Origin: an uncultured bacterium
GTDB taxonomy: Bacteria > Cyanobacteriota > Vampirovibrionia > Gastranaerophilales > Gastranaerophilaceae
DNA length: 64,000 nucleotides
Assembly: GCA_902760645.1 (NCBI GenBank)
Contig: CACWHC010000015.1
Span: 26,243 to 90,242 of the forward strand
Direction: 5' to 3'
Of this stretch, positions 36,401 to 44,010 are shown piece by piece; position 1 is the first letter of the stretch; every line of letters begins with the position of its first letter. Under the pieces are notes generated by a model, which was given only the letters and a program-made list of their open reading frames with translations, was not told where the DNA came from and ran no database searches. The translations under genes were made by a program, and so were the position numbers.

Positions 36401-36685
36401 GAACACGAATCTAATGGATTAAACATTTATGATGCAGCAATAAAAGCGGCATTACTGAGGTTCAGAGCAATTATGATGACAGAAGCTGCATTCATATTAG
36501 GTATTTTACCTTTGCTGTTTGCATCCGGTGCCGGTGCTAACAGCAGAATTTCGGTAGGTTCTACCGTAATAGGAGGTATGATAGTTGCAGCTACACTCGG
36601 TACTGTCTTAACTCCTGCATTTTATGTAATAATACAGGAAATCGTTGATAAATATTTTAACAGTAATAAGGAATTGGAAGAATAG
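33452..36685 (+). CDS. RND efflux transporter permease (AcrB/MexB-type)
   Basis: The 1077-residue protein is a hydrophobe/amphiphile efflux RND pump. It has TM1 near residues 15-33, a large periplasmic porter loop, and TM4 with the proton-relay pair Asp-Asp in [15 protein letters not shown]. The second half is duplicated, with the conserved Lys in [14 protein letters not shown] of TM10. A central cytoplasmic linker is long and charged (about 505-545). It exports drugs or lipophilic compounds with the adaptor upstream and the TolC-like protein downstream (5 nt gap). Confidence 0.97.
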   Translation: MAINKKDLYFFIKKPRFAVVISALIVILGLLSLFGLQQEKYPNITPPQVTISASYPGASAAVIESSIASLLESQLNGVQDMIYMTSTSYDAAYSLTIYFKTGTDNDVNLMNVQNKLQQVQSLLPQEVLQQGLTAENKVGGAGAIILNLASENESWNQLDLTNYANIYIKDAIKRINGVGSVNVFGADDYSIRIWLDPAKLASYKVSISEIRNAVQNQNVQLSAGALGDLPTNANPSLKLSLLTKGRLQTPEEFGNIIIRSNSDGSKIRLKELSRVELGAKTYSMFGIVSGKPAALMQVMPLPGANTVEICNNIYKTIDELSQTLPDSLKIDIMMDSSTFINESMSEVEFTILLTSLIVILIIFVFLGDFKATLIPCVTIPVSLIGTFIALKALGMSLNLLTLFALVLAVAVVVDDAIVVIENVKRHIEDGKSALEATQITMGEVGGSLVAMAAVLMAVFVPMCFMSGLSGTMYKQFAVCIAVSIAFSAVCALSLSPAMCSILLKPAKKKENNNPSWLKTAEQYLKKAEEYLNKGLAIFNDKFDKLTNYYIELVKKFVHNKKLTIIVYVAMVLLMLGLFKVIPTGFIPDEDQGMLITVVTLPDGASLNRTKDVCQKFIKAIDGIEGIDKDRIVAFGGMGPSNQATIITMLTEWGERKVGPIDWIVRLIKGKQTDLSHTGILTEIYKRTADINEASIFTLSPPAIDGLGMSGGFEYQLMSTGNASVQDIAAFANEFIAKANQDPALQNVYTQFQANVPQYQLDIDYEKALAQSVDIAELHNTLASTLSYAYINDFNKLGRIFKVFMQAEGDYRNKIEDLHKIYVMNTKGEPVPIMTMITPKQTVGAVSITRFNQFRAAQIQGSPANGKSSGDAMKAMTNLSKKNLPHDYTFSWSGTSLQEMESSGQTGIVVGFALLFVYLFLVALYESWMIPVAVLLISPVAFVGALVFQLMMGQSLDLYSQVGLITLMGLAAKQSILIVEFAKEEHESNGLNIYDAAIKAALLRFRAIMMTEAAFILGILPLLFASGAGANSRISVGSTVIGGMIVAATLGTVLTPAFYVIIQEIVDKYFNSNKELEE

Positions 36686-36690
36686 ATAAT

Positions 36691-38100
36691 ATGAAACACG
36701 ATAAAAAATACATTATAAATTTATTTTTAGTCTTATCTTTGTTAATAACAACAGCAAACACAGCTTTTTCGATAGATAATAAAAAGGCAAAAAAACAATC
36801 CAAACAGGAAGCCGTACAGATAAAGTCTGAGTTTACCAATGATACCCATTCGGTATTCACTCTTATGGATTGTGTTAATATAGCACTAAAATATAATCCC
36901 AGCATACGCTCGTATGTATTCAATGAAGAGGTTTACAAATCAAAAATAGGACAAGCCTGGTCAAATTATTTCCCGACAATTACTGCAGGAGTGGACGTTT
37001 CCAGAAGCGGAAATCATTATTATAGAGGAACTCCATACGGGTACAGAAGCATGTATAATACTATGGGATATGTTCCAAACGTATCGGCAGACATGCTAAT
37101 ATTTGATTTTGGTAAAACAAAAGCCTATGCAGACACTGCAAAAAGAGTGTATGAAGCAAGACAAGCAGACACAAGAGCAACAATAAACAGTATCATATAT
37201 GATATTAAAGTAACCTACTACAATATATTATTTGCACAAGCACAGGTCAAAGTTTATGAAGATACAGTACAAGATTATGAGCTTCAGCTGAATCAGGCCT
37301 GGGGTTTCTATAATTTAGGGAAAAAAGCAAAGATTGATGTTGTAACAGCAGAATACAATCTTGGAAAAGCAAGATTAAATCTCGTTAAAGCTCAAAATAT
37401 ACTTGAAGTAGCGTATGTTCAGTTATCAAAAATTATGGGTATCCCCGAATACAAAAATTACGAACTTGCAGATGAACTTTCATTGAATCGTTTTAATATT
37501 AATGTTGAAGATGCACTTAAAACCGCGTATGATGTCAGACCTGAGCTTATTTCTGCAAAAAAGAATGTTGAAGCGGCACAATTAAATTTACGGGCACAAA
37601 AAAGAAATTATACTCCTGATTTGGGATTATCAGCAAGCTTCGGTTACGGGGTAGGAAATGATTATAATGTAAGATCCACACAATATGGAGTAGGACTTAA
37701 ATACAACGCATTTAATATTGCCCTTGTAAAAAAACAGGTGGATGAAGCCCGTGCAGGATACAAAAAAGCTTTAGCGGATTACGATGATGCAAAAGACAAC
37801 GTATATTATAACGTTAAAAAGGGTTATTTGGATTTGGAAACAACCGCTGAAGAAATAAGAATTGCTAAACTTGCACTTGATCAGGCAAAAGAACAGTACA
37901 GACAAGTAACAGGAAGATATAAAGCCGGAGTTGGTGATGCAATAGAACTCAAAGACGGTGAAAACACTTACCTTAATGCACGTTTAGATTTTTACAATGC
38001 AATGTTAAATTACAATGTTGCTGCTGCAAGCCTTGAAAAAGAAATAGGTATACCATTACAATTAACTGATAAATCAGTTCTTGATAATACTTCTCTTTAA
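36691..38100 (+). CDS. TolC-like outer-membrane efflux protein
   Basis: The 469-residue protein has a signal peptide (YIINLFLVLSLLITTANTAFS|ID) and two tandem outer-membrane-efflux-protein repeats. Each contains long alpha-barrel helices, for example NLGKKAKIDVVTAEYNLGKARLNLVKAQ and YKAGVGDAIELKDGENTYLNARLDFYNAMLNYN. It forms the outer-membrane channel of this RND pump. It ends 4 nt into the convergent PAP2 gene and no terminator is seen. Confidence 0.95.
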   Translation: MKHDKKYIINLFLVLSLLITTANTAFSIDNKKAKKQSKQEAVQIKSEFTNDTHSVFTLMDCVNIALKYNPSIRSYVFNEEVYKSKIGQAWSNYFPTITAGVDVSRSGNHYYRGTPYGYRSMYNTMGYVPNVSADMLIFDFGKTKAYADTAKRVYEARQADTRATINSIIYDIKVTYYNILFAQAQVKVYEDTVQDYELQLNQAWGFYNLGKKAKIDVVTAEYNLGKARLNLVKAQNILEVAYVQLSKIMGIPEYKNYELADELSLNRFNINVEDALKTAYDVRPELISAKKNVEAAQLNLRAQKRNYTPDLGLSASFGYGVGNDYNVRSTQYGVGLKYNAFNIALVKKQVDEARAGYKKALADYDDAKDNVYYNVKKGYLDLETTAEEIRIAKLALDQAKEQYRQVTGRYKAGVGDAIELKDGENTYLNARLDFYNAMLNYNVAAASLEKEIGIPLQLTDKSVLDNTSL

Positions 38101-39083
38101 TATTTTTTCAAAAATTTGATGTTTGAAAATATTAACGGATAAATAGCAGTTACAAAAAGACCTATTAACATTGTTATAAGTAATGTATAACGATAACTGA
38201 AATCACTTGCAAAACAGTATTCCAAAGCAAAATTCAGGATAAGATAAGTTAATATTCCCCCTATTGTACCAATTATAAATTTTGAACGAACTGAATAATT
38301 TTCAGGTTCAAACGGGAAGAAGCGTCTGCACAAAAAAGCCCCATTCATTAAACCCATAGAATAACCATAACAAACTACAGATGCATGTATTGCACCTTTA
38401 GGATTGACCAGCAATTCTCCGTTTACATAATCCATAGGAAATTTACAAAAATATATCATATAAACAAGAATTGCAATCATTAGAACATTTATTATTACTA
38501 ATAAATATATATATCGGTTTTTATTCTGTTCTGCCCAATTTATTATGGCATTCCCAACAAAAATAATAACAAAACCTATTAAAAATCCGCCGACAACATC
38601 CTGCAGAGTATGTACCCCAACCCACATGCGAGAAAAACCAACCAGTAATATTACAAGAAACAAAAAGATACAAAGCGGAATGTTTTTCCTGAAAATAAAA
38701 GACAATCCTCCTAAATTTGACGCAGCCATAGACGAATGACCGCTTGGAAAAGAATAACCCTTAGAGTACGTTATTGCCTCTTTTAACGGCTGAACTCTCT
38801 CGTCTAAAATCCAGGGTCTGTATACACACGCAATCATTTTTAATAATTGCGAAAATATATAATGAAATCCAAAAAGTAAAAACATATATGTGCCGTTTTT
38901 AGCATTTACGCACCAATACAAAATTCCACAGATAACAGTAGGAACCCAAATTTCACCAATTACCGTAACAGATATAAAGAATTTGTTCACAATATCGGGA
39001 CAAAAAGACCTGATATTTTGCAACCATAATAATAAATCTATTTGCGGTTTAATCCAGCTGCTATCAGATAATAATTCAATCAT
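38097..39083 (-). CDS. PAP2 superfamily membrane phosphatase
   Basis: The protein has 328 residues when read from the ATG at 39083. The three phosphatase motifs are present: K-x6-RP (KMIACVYRP), PSGH (YSFPSGHSSMAA) and SR-x5-H-x3-D (SRMWVGVHTLQD). About eight membrane helices surround them. It is probably a lipid phosphatase acting on undecaprenyl diphosphate or phosphatidate-type substrates. The chosen start has a TATAAT box 6 nt upstream and no Shine-Dalgarno; an in-frame ATG at 39161 would include that promoter as coding sequence. Confidence 0.9.
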   Translation of the reverse strand: MIELLSDSSWIKPQIDLLLWLQNIRSFCPDIVNKFFISVTVIGEIWVPTVICGILYWCVNAKNGTYMFLLFGFHYIFSQLLKMIACVYRPWILDERVQPLKEAITYSKGYSFPSGHSSMAASNLGGLSFIFRKNIPLCIFLFLVILLVGFSRMWVGVHTLQDVVGGFLIGFVIIFVGNAIINWAEQNKNRYIYLLVIINVLMIAILVYMIYFCKFPMDYVNGELLVNPKGAIHASVVCYGYSMGLMNGAFLCRRFFPFEPENYSVRSKFIIGTIGGILTYLILNFALEYCFASDFSYRYTLLITMLIGLFVTAIYPLIFSNIKFLKKY

Positions 39084-39089
39084 GATAAA

Positions 39090-39095
39090 ATTATA
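39090..39095 (-). promoter_or_regulatory. TATAAT box 6 nt before the PAP2 ATG
   Basis: On the minus strand TATAAT is followed by TTTATC and the ATG at 39083. The same arrangement occurs at 10742-10747, and both can be read as Y-N-F-I-M if translated. No strong -35 box is seen. Confidence 0.45.
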
Positions 39096-39197
39096 CATTA
39101 AAATAATTGCAAATAATTCAGTCAGAAATAGTAAATATAACATGTAAACTTTTGTAAACATTTTAAAACATGCTGAAAATAGGCATCCTCATGAATT

Positions 39198-39215
39198 TTT
39201 ATATATATAAGAGAG
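39198..39215 (+). promoter_or_regulatory. 18-mer shared with 45549-45566
   Basis: TTTATATATATAAGAGAG occurs identically at 45549-45566. Here it lies 28 nt before the coiled-coil gene, in the position of a -10 region and early transcript. Confidence 0.4.
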
Positions 39216-39242
39216 CAAAAAAGATGAGAGAGGAGCCTAATT

Positions 39243-40856
39243 ATGGGCATCAGTTTTAATGGTGCAGATTTTGCAGCCAAAATTAAACAAATGCAGTTAC
39301 AGCGGCAACAACAGAAAGTTGGCACCCCTCAACAAGGTGCTCAACAAACACAGGGTGCTGATAAAAACTCATCAATCTTTGGTAACAACAATGTTGATAC
39401 CAATGCAAAAAACAACATTGCTCAAACCACAGATAATAATCAGCAGGCACAAGCTACAAAACAAAAAGCCAATAACATGTGGGACAGCATGGAAGCTAAT
39501 CAAAATAAGGTAGAAAACAAAGCCCAGCCAAAACCTGCAAGTTATGCTGAAAGAAAAGAAGCTGCCCAAAATGCAGACAAAACAGAAAAAAAAGAAGACA
39601 CAGTAAAATCCGATAAGAAGGAAACTGCTCAAAACACAAGAGCCACTTCCGGAACAAATAACACTTCAGCAACATTAAAAGCTGAAGATACAAATTCGAC
39701 AGATAAAACAGAAAAACCTGAAAAATCGGAAGAAGCACAAGAAAAGGAAAAAGCAAAAAAAGAAGAAGCCAACGGCAAAGATGCAGTGAACGATTCTAAA
39801 GATGCAGATTCAAGTGCTTCCAGTGCATCATCACAAGGTACAAAAAGCACGAAAGAGGCAGATAAAGCAACAAGTAATTCTCAAGAAATTGAAAAAAGCC
39901 TGAAAAAAGATACTGCAAAAATGCAGGCAGAAACTAAAAAAACAGAAAAGTCTGTTCAAAAAAATGACAAACAAATACAGCAATTAGATAAACAAAATGC
40001 TTCAGAACAAAAGAAGATTGACGCTGCTATGTCGCAACTGCAAGAATTAACGGCAGGAGATAATACCGGAGTCGGTGAGAAAAGCGCTAATTCCTTGAAA
40101 CTTGGCGGTGAAGACATGCAGGCACAAGATTCTTCTCCAACAAGCAAAGCTAATAAGGCTCAGGACACACAACAAACACAAAGCTCTGACAGTGCATCTC
40201 AAGCTCAAGCACAAGGTGATGATGGTAATGATGCAAAAATCAGCCAGCTAGAAAGTCAAATTAGCAAATCATCAAGCAAAATGAAGACAAATACGGCAAA
40301 ATCTAACAAACTTGTACTTGCAAATGACAAAAAAGTGAAAGTCGCAAGTAAGAATGTTAAAAATCTAAACAGCCAGGTAAAAGCAAAATCAAAAGAAGCC
40401 GATAATAATCGTTCATTGGCTGATCATACAGTTAATGTCGGAGACAAAGTCACAACAACCGGCACAATTACAACCGGTGTTGGTGTAACCACTCAGGGTG
40501 TTGCTTATCTTATGAGCCTGTGTACCTGGACACAAGGTGCCGCTCCGGGAGTAAAAGCAGTTGGCAAAAAAACTGAAGCTATCGGTATGAGAACAACTGC
40601 AGTAGGTGCAGCAACCACAACAGCAGGTAAAGTTGCAGGCGGACAATCGGACGCTGCAAAAGCTCAGGCAAATTCCTCAGCCGGATCAGTTAAGAGATTT
40701 AGTCAGTCACTTGTCAGCGCAAACAAAAAAGTAAAAACTACCGGTAAAACAACAAAGAAAATGAATACACAGGCAACTAAAGCCAAGAAGAATGTTGCTC
40801 AGGCAAATGCAATGGCACAAATGTATCAGGCAAAGAAACAAGAGGCTCTTGCTTAA
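39243..40856 (+). CDS. Low-complexity coiled-coil orphan protein with N-terminal SFNG motif
   Basis: The 537-residue protein begins MGISFNGADFAAKIKQMQLQ. A long Gln/Asn/Lys/Ala/Ser-rich disordered part follows to about 200, then coiled coils (about 205-265 and 325-385). A Gly/Thr/Val-rich hydrophobic stretch (about 400-425, TGTITTGVGVTTQGVAYLM) and a second one rich in TTAVGAATTTAGK precede a basic helical tail. There is no signal peptide. The plan of coiled coil plus hydrophobic hairpin recalls secreted translocator-type proteins, but that is analogy only. GAGGAG precedes the ATG and a strong terminator follows. Confidence 0.65.
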   Translation: MGISFNGADFAAKIKQMQLQRQQQKVGTPQQGAQQTQGADKNSSIFGNNNVDTNAKNNIAQTTDNNQQAQATKQKANNMWDSMEANQNKVENKAQPKPASYAERKEAAQNADKTEKKEDTVKSDKKETAQNTRATSGTNNTSATLKAEDTNSTDKTEKPEKSEEAQEKEKAKKEEANGKDAVNDSKDADSSASSASSQGTKSTKEADKATSNSQEIEKSLKKDTAKMQAETKKTEKSVQKNDKQIQQLDKQNASEQKKIDAAMSQLQELTAGDNTGVGEKSANSLKLGGEDMQAQDSSPTSKANKAQDTQQTQSSDSASQAQAQGDDGNDAKISQLESQISKSSSKMKTNTAKSNKLVLANDKKVKVASKNVKNLNSQVKAKSKEADNNRSLADHTVNVGDKVTTTGTITTGVGVTTQGVAYLMSLCTWTQGAAPGVKAVGKKTEAIGMRTTAVGAATTTAGKVAGGQSDAAKAQANSSAGSVKRFSQSLVSANKKVKTTGKTTKKMNTQATKAKKNVAQANAMAQMYQAKKQEALA

Positions 40857-40882
40857 AACAAAAACCGAATTTATAAATAGTA

Positions 40883-40918
40883 CAAATCCGCTTTCACTTC
40901 ATAAAGCGGATTTGTTTT
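40883..40918 (+). terminator. Rho-independent terminator
   Basis: CAAATCCGCTTT (40883-40894) pairs with AAAGCGGATTTG (40903-40914) over 12 bp, followed by TTTT. Confidence 0.9.
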
Positions 40919-40951
40919 ATATATTTATGTTTACATTTTATAAACTAATTG

Positions 40952-40980
40952 TTTACAAAGAGTTTTGTCCGTGTTAGGAT
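40952..40980 (+). promoter_or_regulatory. Promoter of rplF-rplR
   Basis: TTTACA (40952-40957), a 17 nt spacer and TAGGAT (40975-40980) lie directly upstream. They predict a start near 40987 and a 65 nt leader, so this ribosomal pair has its own promoter. Confidence 0.5.
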
Positions 40981-40989
40981 TAATCTTGC

Positions 40990-41018
40990 GTTGAACGTAA
41001 TTGGTAGAAAGGTTCAAC
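40990..41018 (+). promoter_or_regulatory. Leader hairpin before rplF
   Basis: GTTGAAC (40990-40996) pairs with GTTCAAC (41012-41018) around a 15 nt loop holding TTGGTAGAAAG. It is a candidate autoregulatory leader; TTGGTAGAAAGG here resembles TTTGGGTAGAAAGG before rplR. Confidence 0.4.
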
Positions 41019-41051
41019 AGTGATGCATAATATACTAAAAGGAGAAAACAC

Positions 41052-41591
41052 ATGTCAAGAATAGGAAAGAAACCTATTGACATCCCTCAGGGAGTCGAAG
41101 TAAAGGTTGACGGACAACTGGTTACCGCTAAAGGACCTTTAGGAGAAGAATCGGTTAATGTTCGTCCTGAAATAGCTGTTAAAATCGAAAACAATCAAGT
41201 GATTTTGACAAAAAATAGTGATTCAAGAGAAGCTGATGCTTTATACGGCTTATCAAGAACACTTGTAGCAAACGCTGTTCACGGTGTAAAAGAAGGCTTT
41301 GAAAAGAAACTTGAAATCCAGGGTGTAGGTTATCGTGCAAATATGGAAGGCAAAAACCTTAATTTAGCATTAGGTTACTCTCATCCGGTAATCGTAGAAC
41401 CGCCTGCAGGAATTACAATTTCTGTTGAAGCTAATACAAAAATCACCGTAAAAGGTGCCAACAAACAAACAGTTGGTGACGTTGCAGCATTCATCAGATC
41501 TAAACGTCCGCCTGAAGTTTACAAAGGAAAAGGTGTAAGATACGAAGGTGAATACATCAGACGTAAAGCCGGTAAAGCAGGTAAGAAATAG
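41052..41591 (+). CDS. rplF: 50S ribosomal protein L6
   Basis: The 179-residue protein is the normal L6 length. It starts MSRIGKKPIDIPQGVEVK and contains the C-terminal rRNA-binding signature RPPEVYKGKGVRYEGE. It is usually encoded inside the spc operon between rpsH and rplR. Here rplR follows after 120 nt, but no other ribosomal gene is present on either side. AAAAGGAG precedes the ATG. Confidence 0.98.
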   Translation: MSRIGKKPIDIPQGVEVKVDGQLVTAKGPLGEESVNVRPEIAVKIENNQVILTKNSDSREADALYGLSRTLVANAVHGVKEGFEKKLEIQGVGYRANMEGKNLNLALGYSHPVIVEPPAGITISVEANTKITVKGANKQTVGDVAAFIRSKRPPEVYKGKGVRYEGEYIRRKAGKAGKK

Positions 41592-41711
41592 TAAGTAGCT
41601 ACTATGTATTAGAAAAACCTTAATTACCTTTGGTAATTTAAATGTATGACCGCCCATATGAACTCATGAGGTAGGTTCTCAATGATGTTTGGGTAGAAAG
41701 GAAAAAGAAAA
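41592..41711 (+). other. rplF-rplR intergenic leader
   Basis: This 120 nt gap contains a perfect hairpin AATTACC-TTT-GGTAATT and ends with TTTGGGTAGAAAGG, also seen in near-identical form in the rplF leader. There is no T-run, so read-through from rplF is likely. Confidence 0.4.
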
Positions 41712-42080
41712 ATGATTAAAACAAAAGTAAGAAAACCTCAGATACAAAAAAGACACCAATCAATCAGAGTAAAAATTTCAGGAACTGCTGAATGCCCAAG
41801 ATTGGCTGTTTACAGAAGTACAAAACATATTTATGCTCAGGTTATTGATGATGTAAATAAAGTTACTTTAGCTTCTGCATCATCAATTGACAAAGACCTT
41901 AAAGAAAAATTAGCTCACGGCGGAAACATCGATTCAGCAAAAGTTGTTGGTGAAGCTGTTGCTAAAAGAGCTTTAAAAGCAGGCATTAAAGATGTTGTAT
42001 TTGACAGAGGCGGTTTCTTGTATCACGGACGTGTTGCAGCTTTGGCTGATGCAGCTCGTGAAGCAGGATTAAACTTCTAA
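41712..42080 (+). CDS. rplR: 50S ribosomal protein L18
   Basis: The 122-residue protein binds 5S rRNA. It has the typical [13 protein letters not shown] segment ([20 protein letters not shown]) and the C-terminal [32 protein letters not shown] precedes the ATG. A strong terminator 22 nt after the stop shows that rpsE, rpmD and rplO do not follow as in the standard operon. Confidence 0.98.
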   Translation: MIKTKVRKPQIQKRHQSIRVKISGTAECPRLAVYRSTKHIYAQVIDDVNKVTLASASSIDKDLKEKLAHGGNIDSAKVVGEAVAKRALKAGIKDVVFDRGGFLYHGRVAALADAAREAGLNF

Positions 42081-42101
42081 TATTAATCAAAAACTTAACT
42101 A

Positions 42102-42136
42102 AAAACCCCGATTATAAATATAATCGGGGTTTTTTA
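42102..42136. terminator. Terminator after rplR
   Basis: CCCCGATTAT (42107-42116), an AAAT loop, ATAATCGGGG (42121-42130) and six T follow, with an A-run on the left. It may also serve the convergent acyl-CoA synthetase gene. Confidence 0.92.
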
Positions 42137-42155
42137 GTATATAAACGCATAACCT

Positions 42156-43832
42156 TTACACAGTCACAAGTTTTTTCACTTCTTTTCGTTTAACTTTGTT
42201 TGTAGCAGTTCTTGGCAAAGCTTCTTTACGAACTACAATATTCACAGGACGCTTGTACGGCGTTAAATGGGTAGCTAACTGTTTAACTTCACCTTTTATC
42301 AGCTTATCAATTTCCTCATCGCTGTATTGGTTTATAATTTCATCTGTAGGAACAACAACAGCAGTAACCTCTTCAGTACCATCCTTGCTTCCAAAAGTTC
42401 TTACGTGTCCGAATACACAAACTTCTTTAAAGTAAGAACTTTTTTCCAGTACTGCTTCAACTTCTTCCGGAAATACTTTCTTACCACCGGAAAGAACTAT
42501 CATGTTCTTGATTCTACCTGTAATATAGATATGTCCGTCTTTATCAATTTTTGCAATATCTCCCGTATGAAGCCAGCCATCCTCTGTAATAACTTCTGCC
42601 GTTAACTCCGGTTGATTATGATACCCTTTCATTACTGCCGGGCCCTTTACCATAAGTTCTCCGGTTTCAGAATCAATCCTAGCTTCTAAACTATTTAATG
42701 CGCGTCCGACTGATGCCAATTCATGCCGCTTGTCGTAATTCATTGATACAACAGGACTGCATTCTGATAATCCATAGCCCTGATATACCTTTATACCTAA
42801 TCTGCTAAACCATTTACCTACTTCAATATCCAACGGAGCACCACCTGACAAACAAGCCTTAAAATGTCTGCCGAATTTTTTATGTATTTTTCTGAACATT
42901 AGGCGTCTTACACTCATAAACGGTACAAATTTTGCCAAATTGTACTTAATATCAAATAAAGTCTGTTCCCATTTTGAAGCACTATTCATTTCTGACATAA
43001 TTGAAGTTTTTAGCAATTTTAAAAATGCCGGTACAACAACCATGAAATTTATCTGCTTTTCTCTCATTATTGATAGAATATCTTTTGGTTTAAGACTTAG
43101 CGCATAGTATACTGAATATCCTAAATTTAAAAATGTAGAAAACCCTACCGTTAATTCAAATAGATGGTTCATAGGTAAAATTGAAAGCATTCTGCAATGT
43201 TTTGAAGGAATGATATGATCCATTACAACTTTCAAATCTTCTAGCTGAGAAAAAATATTATTATAAGAAATCTCAACACCCTTAGGAGAACCCGTTGTCC
43301 CTGATGTATAAATAATTAATGCCGTAGATTTTGAACTTCTAATCCTCCATTTTGCATCAGGATTACTTGGTAATGTATGTATGCTTTGGTATTCCTGATT
43401 ATATGAAGGTTCATCCATTACTAATATATGTTTTATTGACGGAATACTTTTTTGTAATTCCTTTGCCGTATCCAAATAATGCTGAGATACCAACATCACC
43501 GTAGGCAAACAATCCGAAAGAATCGATGTCAACTCATATTTTGTTAATTTGACATCCAACGGAACAACTGTCATACCTGCTAAGGCTGCAGCAAATAAAC
43601 ATGCCCCGAATTCAGGCTTTGACTCAGACAGAATCGTTAAGCTGTCACCCTTTTTAACTTCTAAATTATCTATAAGATATGATGCCAATCGCCTCGATAA
43701 TTTACCGACACCACTATATGTAAATTCTTTCCATCCCAACGGGGTCTTAGTACCAAGTGCAACCCTGTCTTTAAAATCATTCGTTTTATCATATAAAAGA
43801 GATAATATGTTTTTTTGCCTTAATTTCTTCAT
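42156..43832 (-). CDS. Long-chain acyl-CoA synthetase (AMP-binding enzyme)
   Basis: The protein has 558 residues from the ATG at 43832, chosen for its TGAGGA ribosome site; an in-frame ATG 19 codons upstream has none. It is an ANL-superfamily adenylate-forming enzyme with the P-loop TSGTTGSPKG, GYGLSECSP, and GWLHTGDIAKIDKDGHIYI followed by GRIKNMI, and the C-terminal catalytic Lys in TATNKVKR. It probably activates fatty acids with ATP and CoA for lipid synthesis or uptake; the acyl preference is unknown. Confidence 0.9.
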   Translation of the reverse strand: MKKLRQKNILSLLYDKTNDFKDRVALGTKTPLGWKEFTYSGVGKLSRRLASYLIDNLEVKKGDSLTILSESKPEFGACLFAAALAGMTVVPLDVKLTKYELTSILSDCLPTVMLVSQHYLDTAKELQKSIPSIKHILVMDEPSYNQEYQSIHTLPSNPDAKWRIRSSKSTALIIYTSGTTGSPKGVEISYNNIFSQLEDLKVVMDHIIPSKHCRMLSILPMNHLFELTVGFSTFLNLGYSVYYALSLKPKDILSIMREKQINFMVVVPAFLKLLKTSIMSEMNSASKWEQTLFDIKYNLAKFVPFMSVRRLMFRKIHKKFGRHFKACLSGGAPLDIEVGKWFSRLGIKVYQGYGLSECSPVVSMNYDKRHELASVGRALNSLEARIDSETGELMVKGPAVMKGYHNQPELTAEVITEDGWLHTGDIAKIDKDGHIYITGRIKNMIVLSGGKKVFPEEVEAVLEKSSYFKEVCVFGHVRTFGSKDGTEEVTAVVVPTDEIINQYSDEEIDKLIKGEVKQLATHLTPYKRPVNIVVRKEALPRTATNKVKRKEVKKLVTV

Positions 43833-43952
43833 CTCTATAATCCTCAAATCTAGTACTATAACTACTTTATAATACATTCCACAAAGCAAAAAGTCAAATT
43901 AATAACAGCACAAATTCTCACTGATAAAACGAAAATCCTCTGCCCGCGGCGT

Positions 43953-43980
43953 AAAAAAAGCGGGTGAAATATTCACCCGC
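43953..43980 (-). terminator. Terminator of the SLH gene
   Basis: On the minus strand GCGGGTGAA-TAT-TTCACCCGC is followed by seven T, 30 nt after the stop of the SLH gene. Confidence 0.9.
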
Positions 43981-44010
43981 ACACAGTCATAGCAATTAAA
44001 TTTATGTTAA

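Noticed and set aside
40413..40646. Cys-rich frame antisense to the coiled-coil gene
   Set aside because: The cysteines come from antisense of Thr/Ala-rich codons; no ribosome site.
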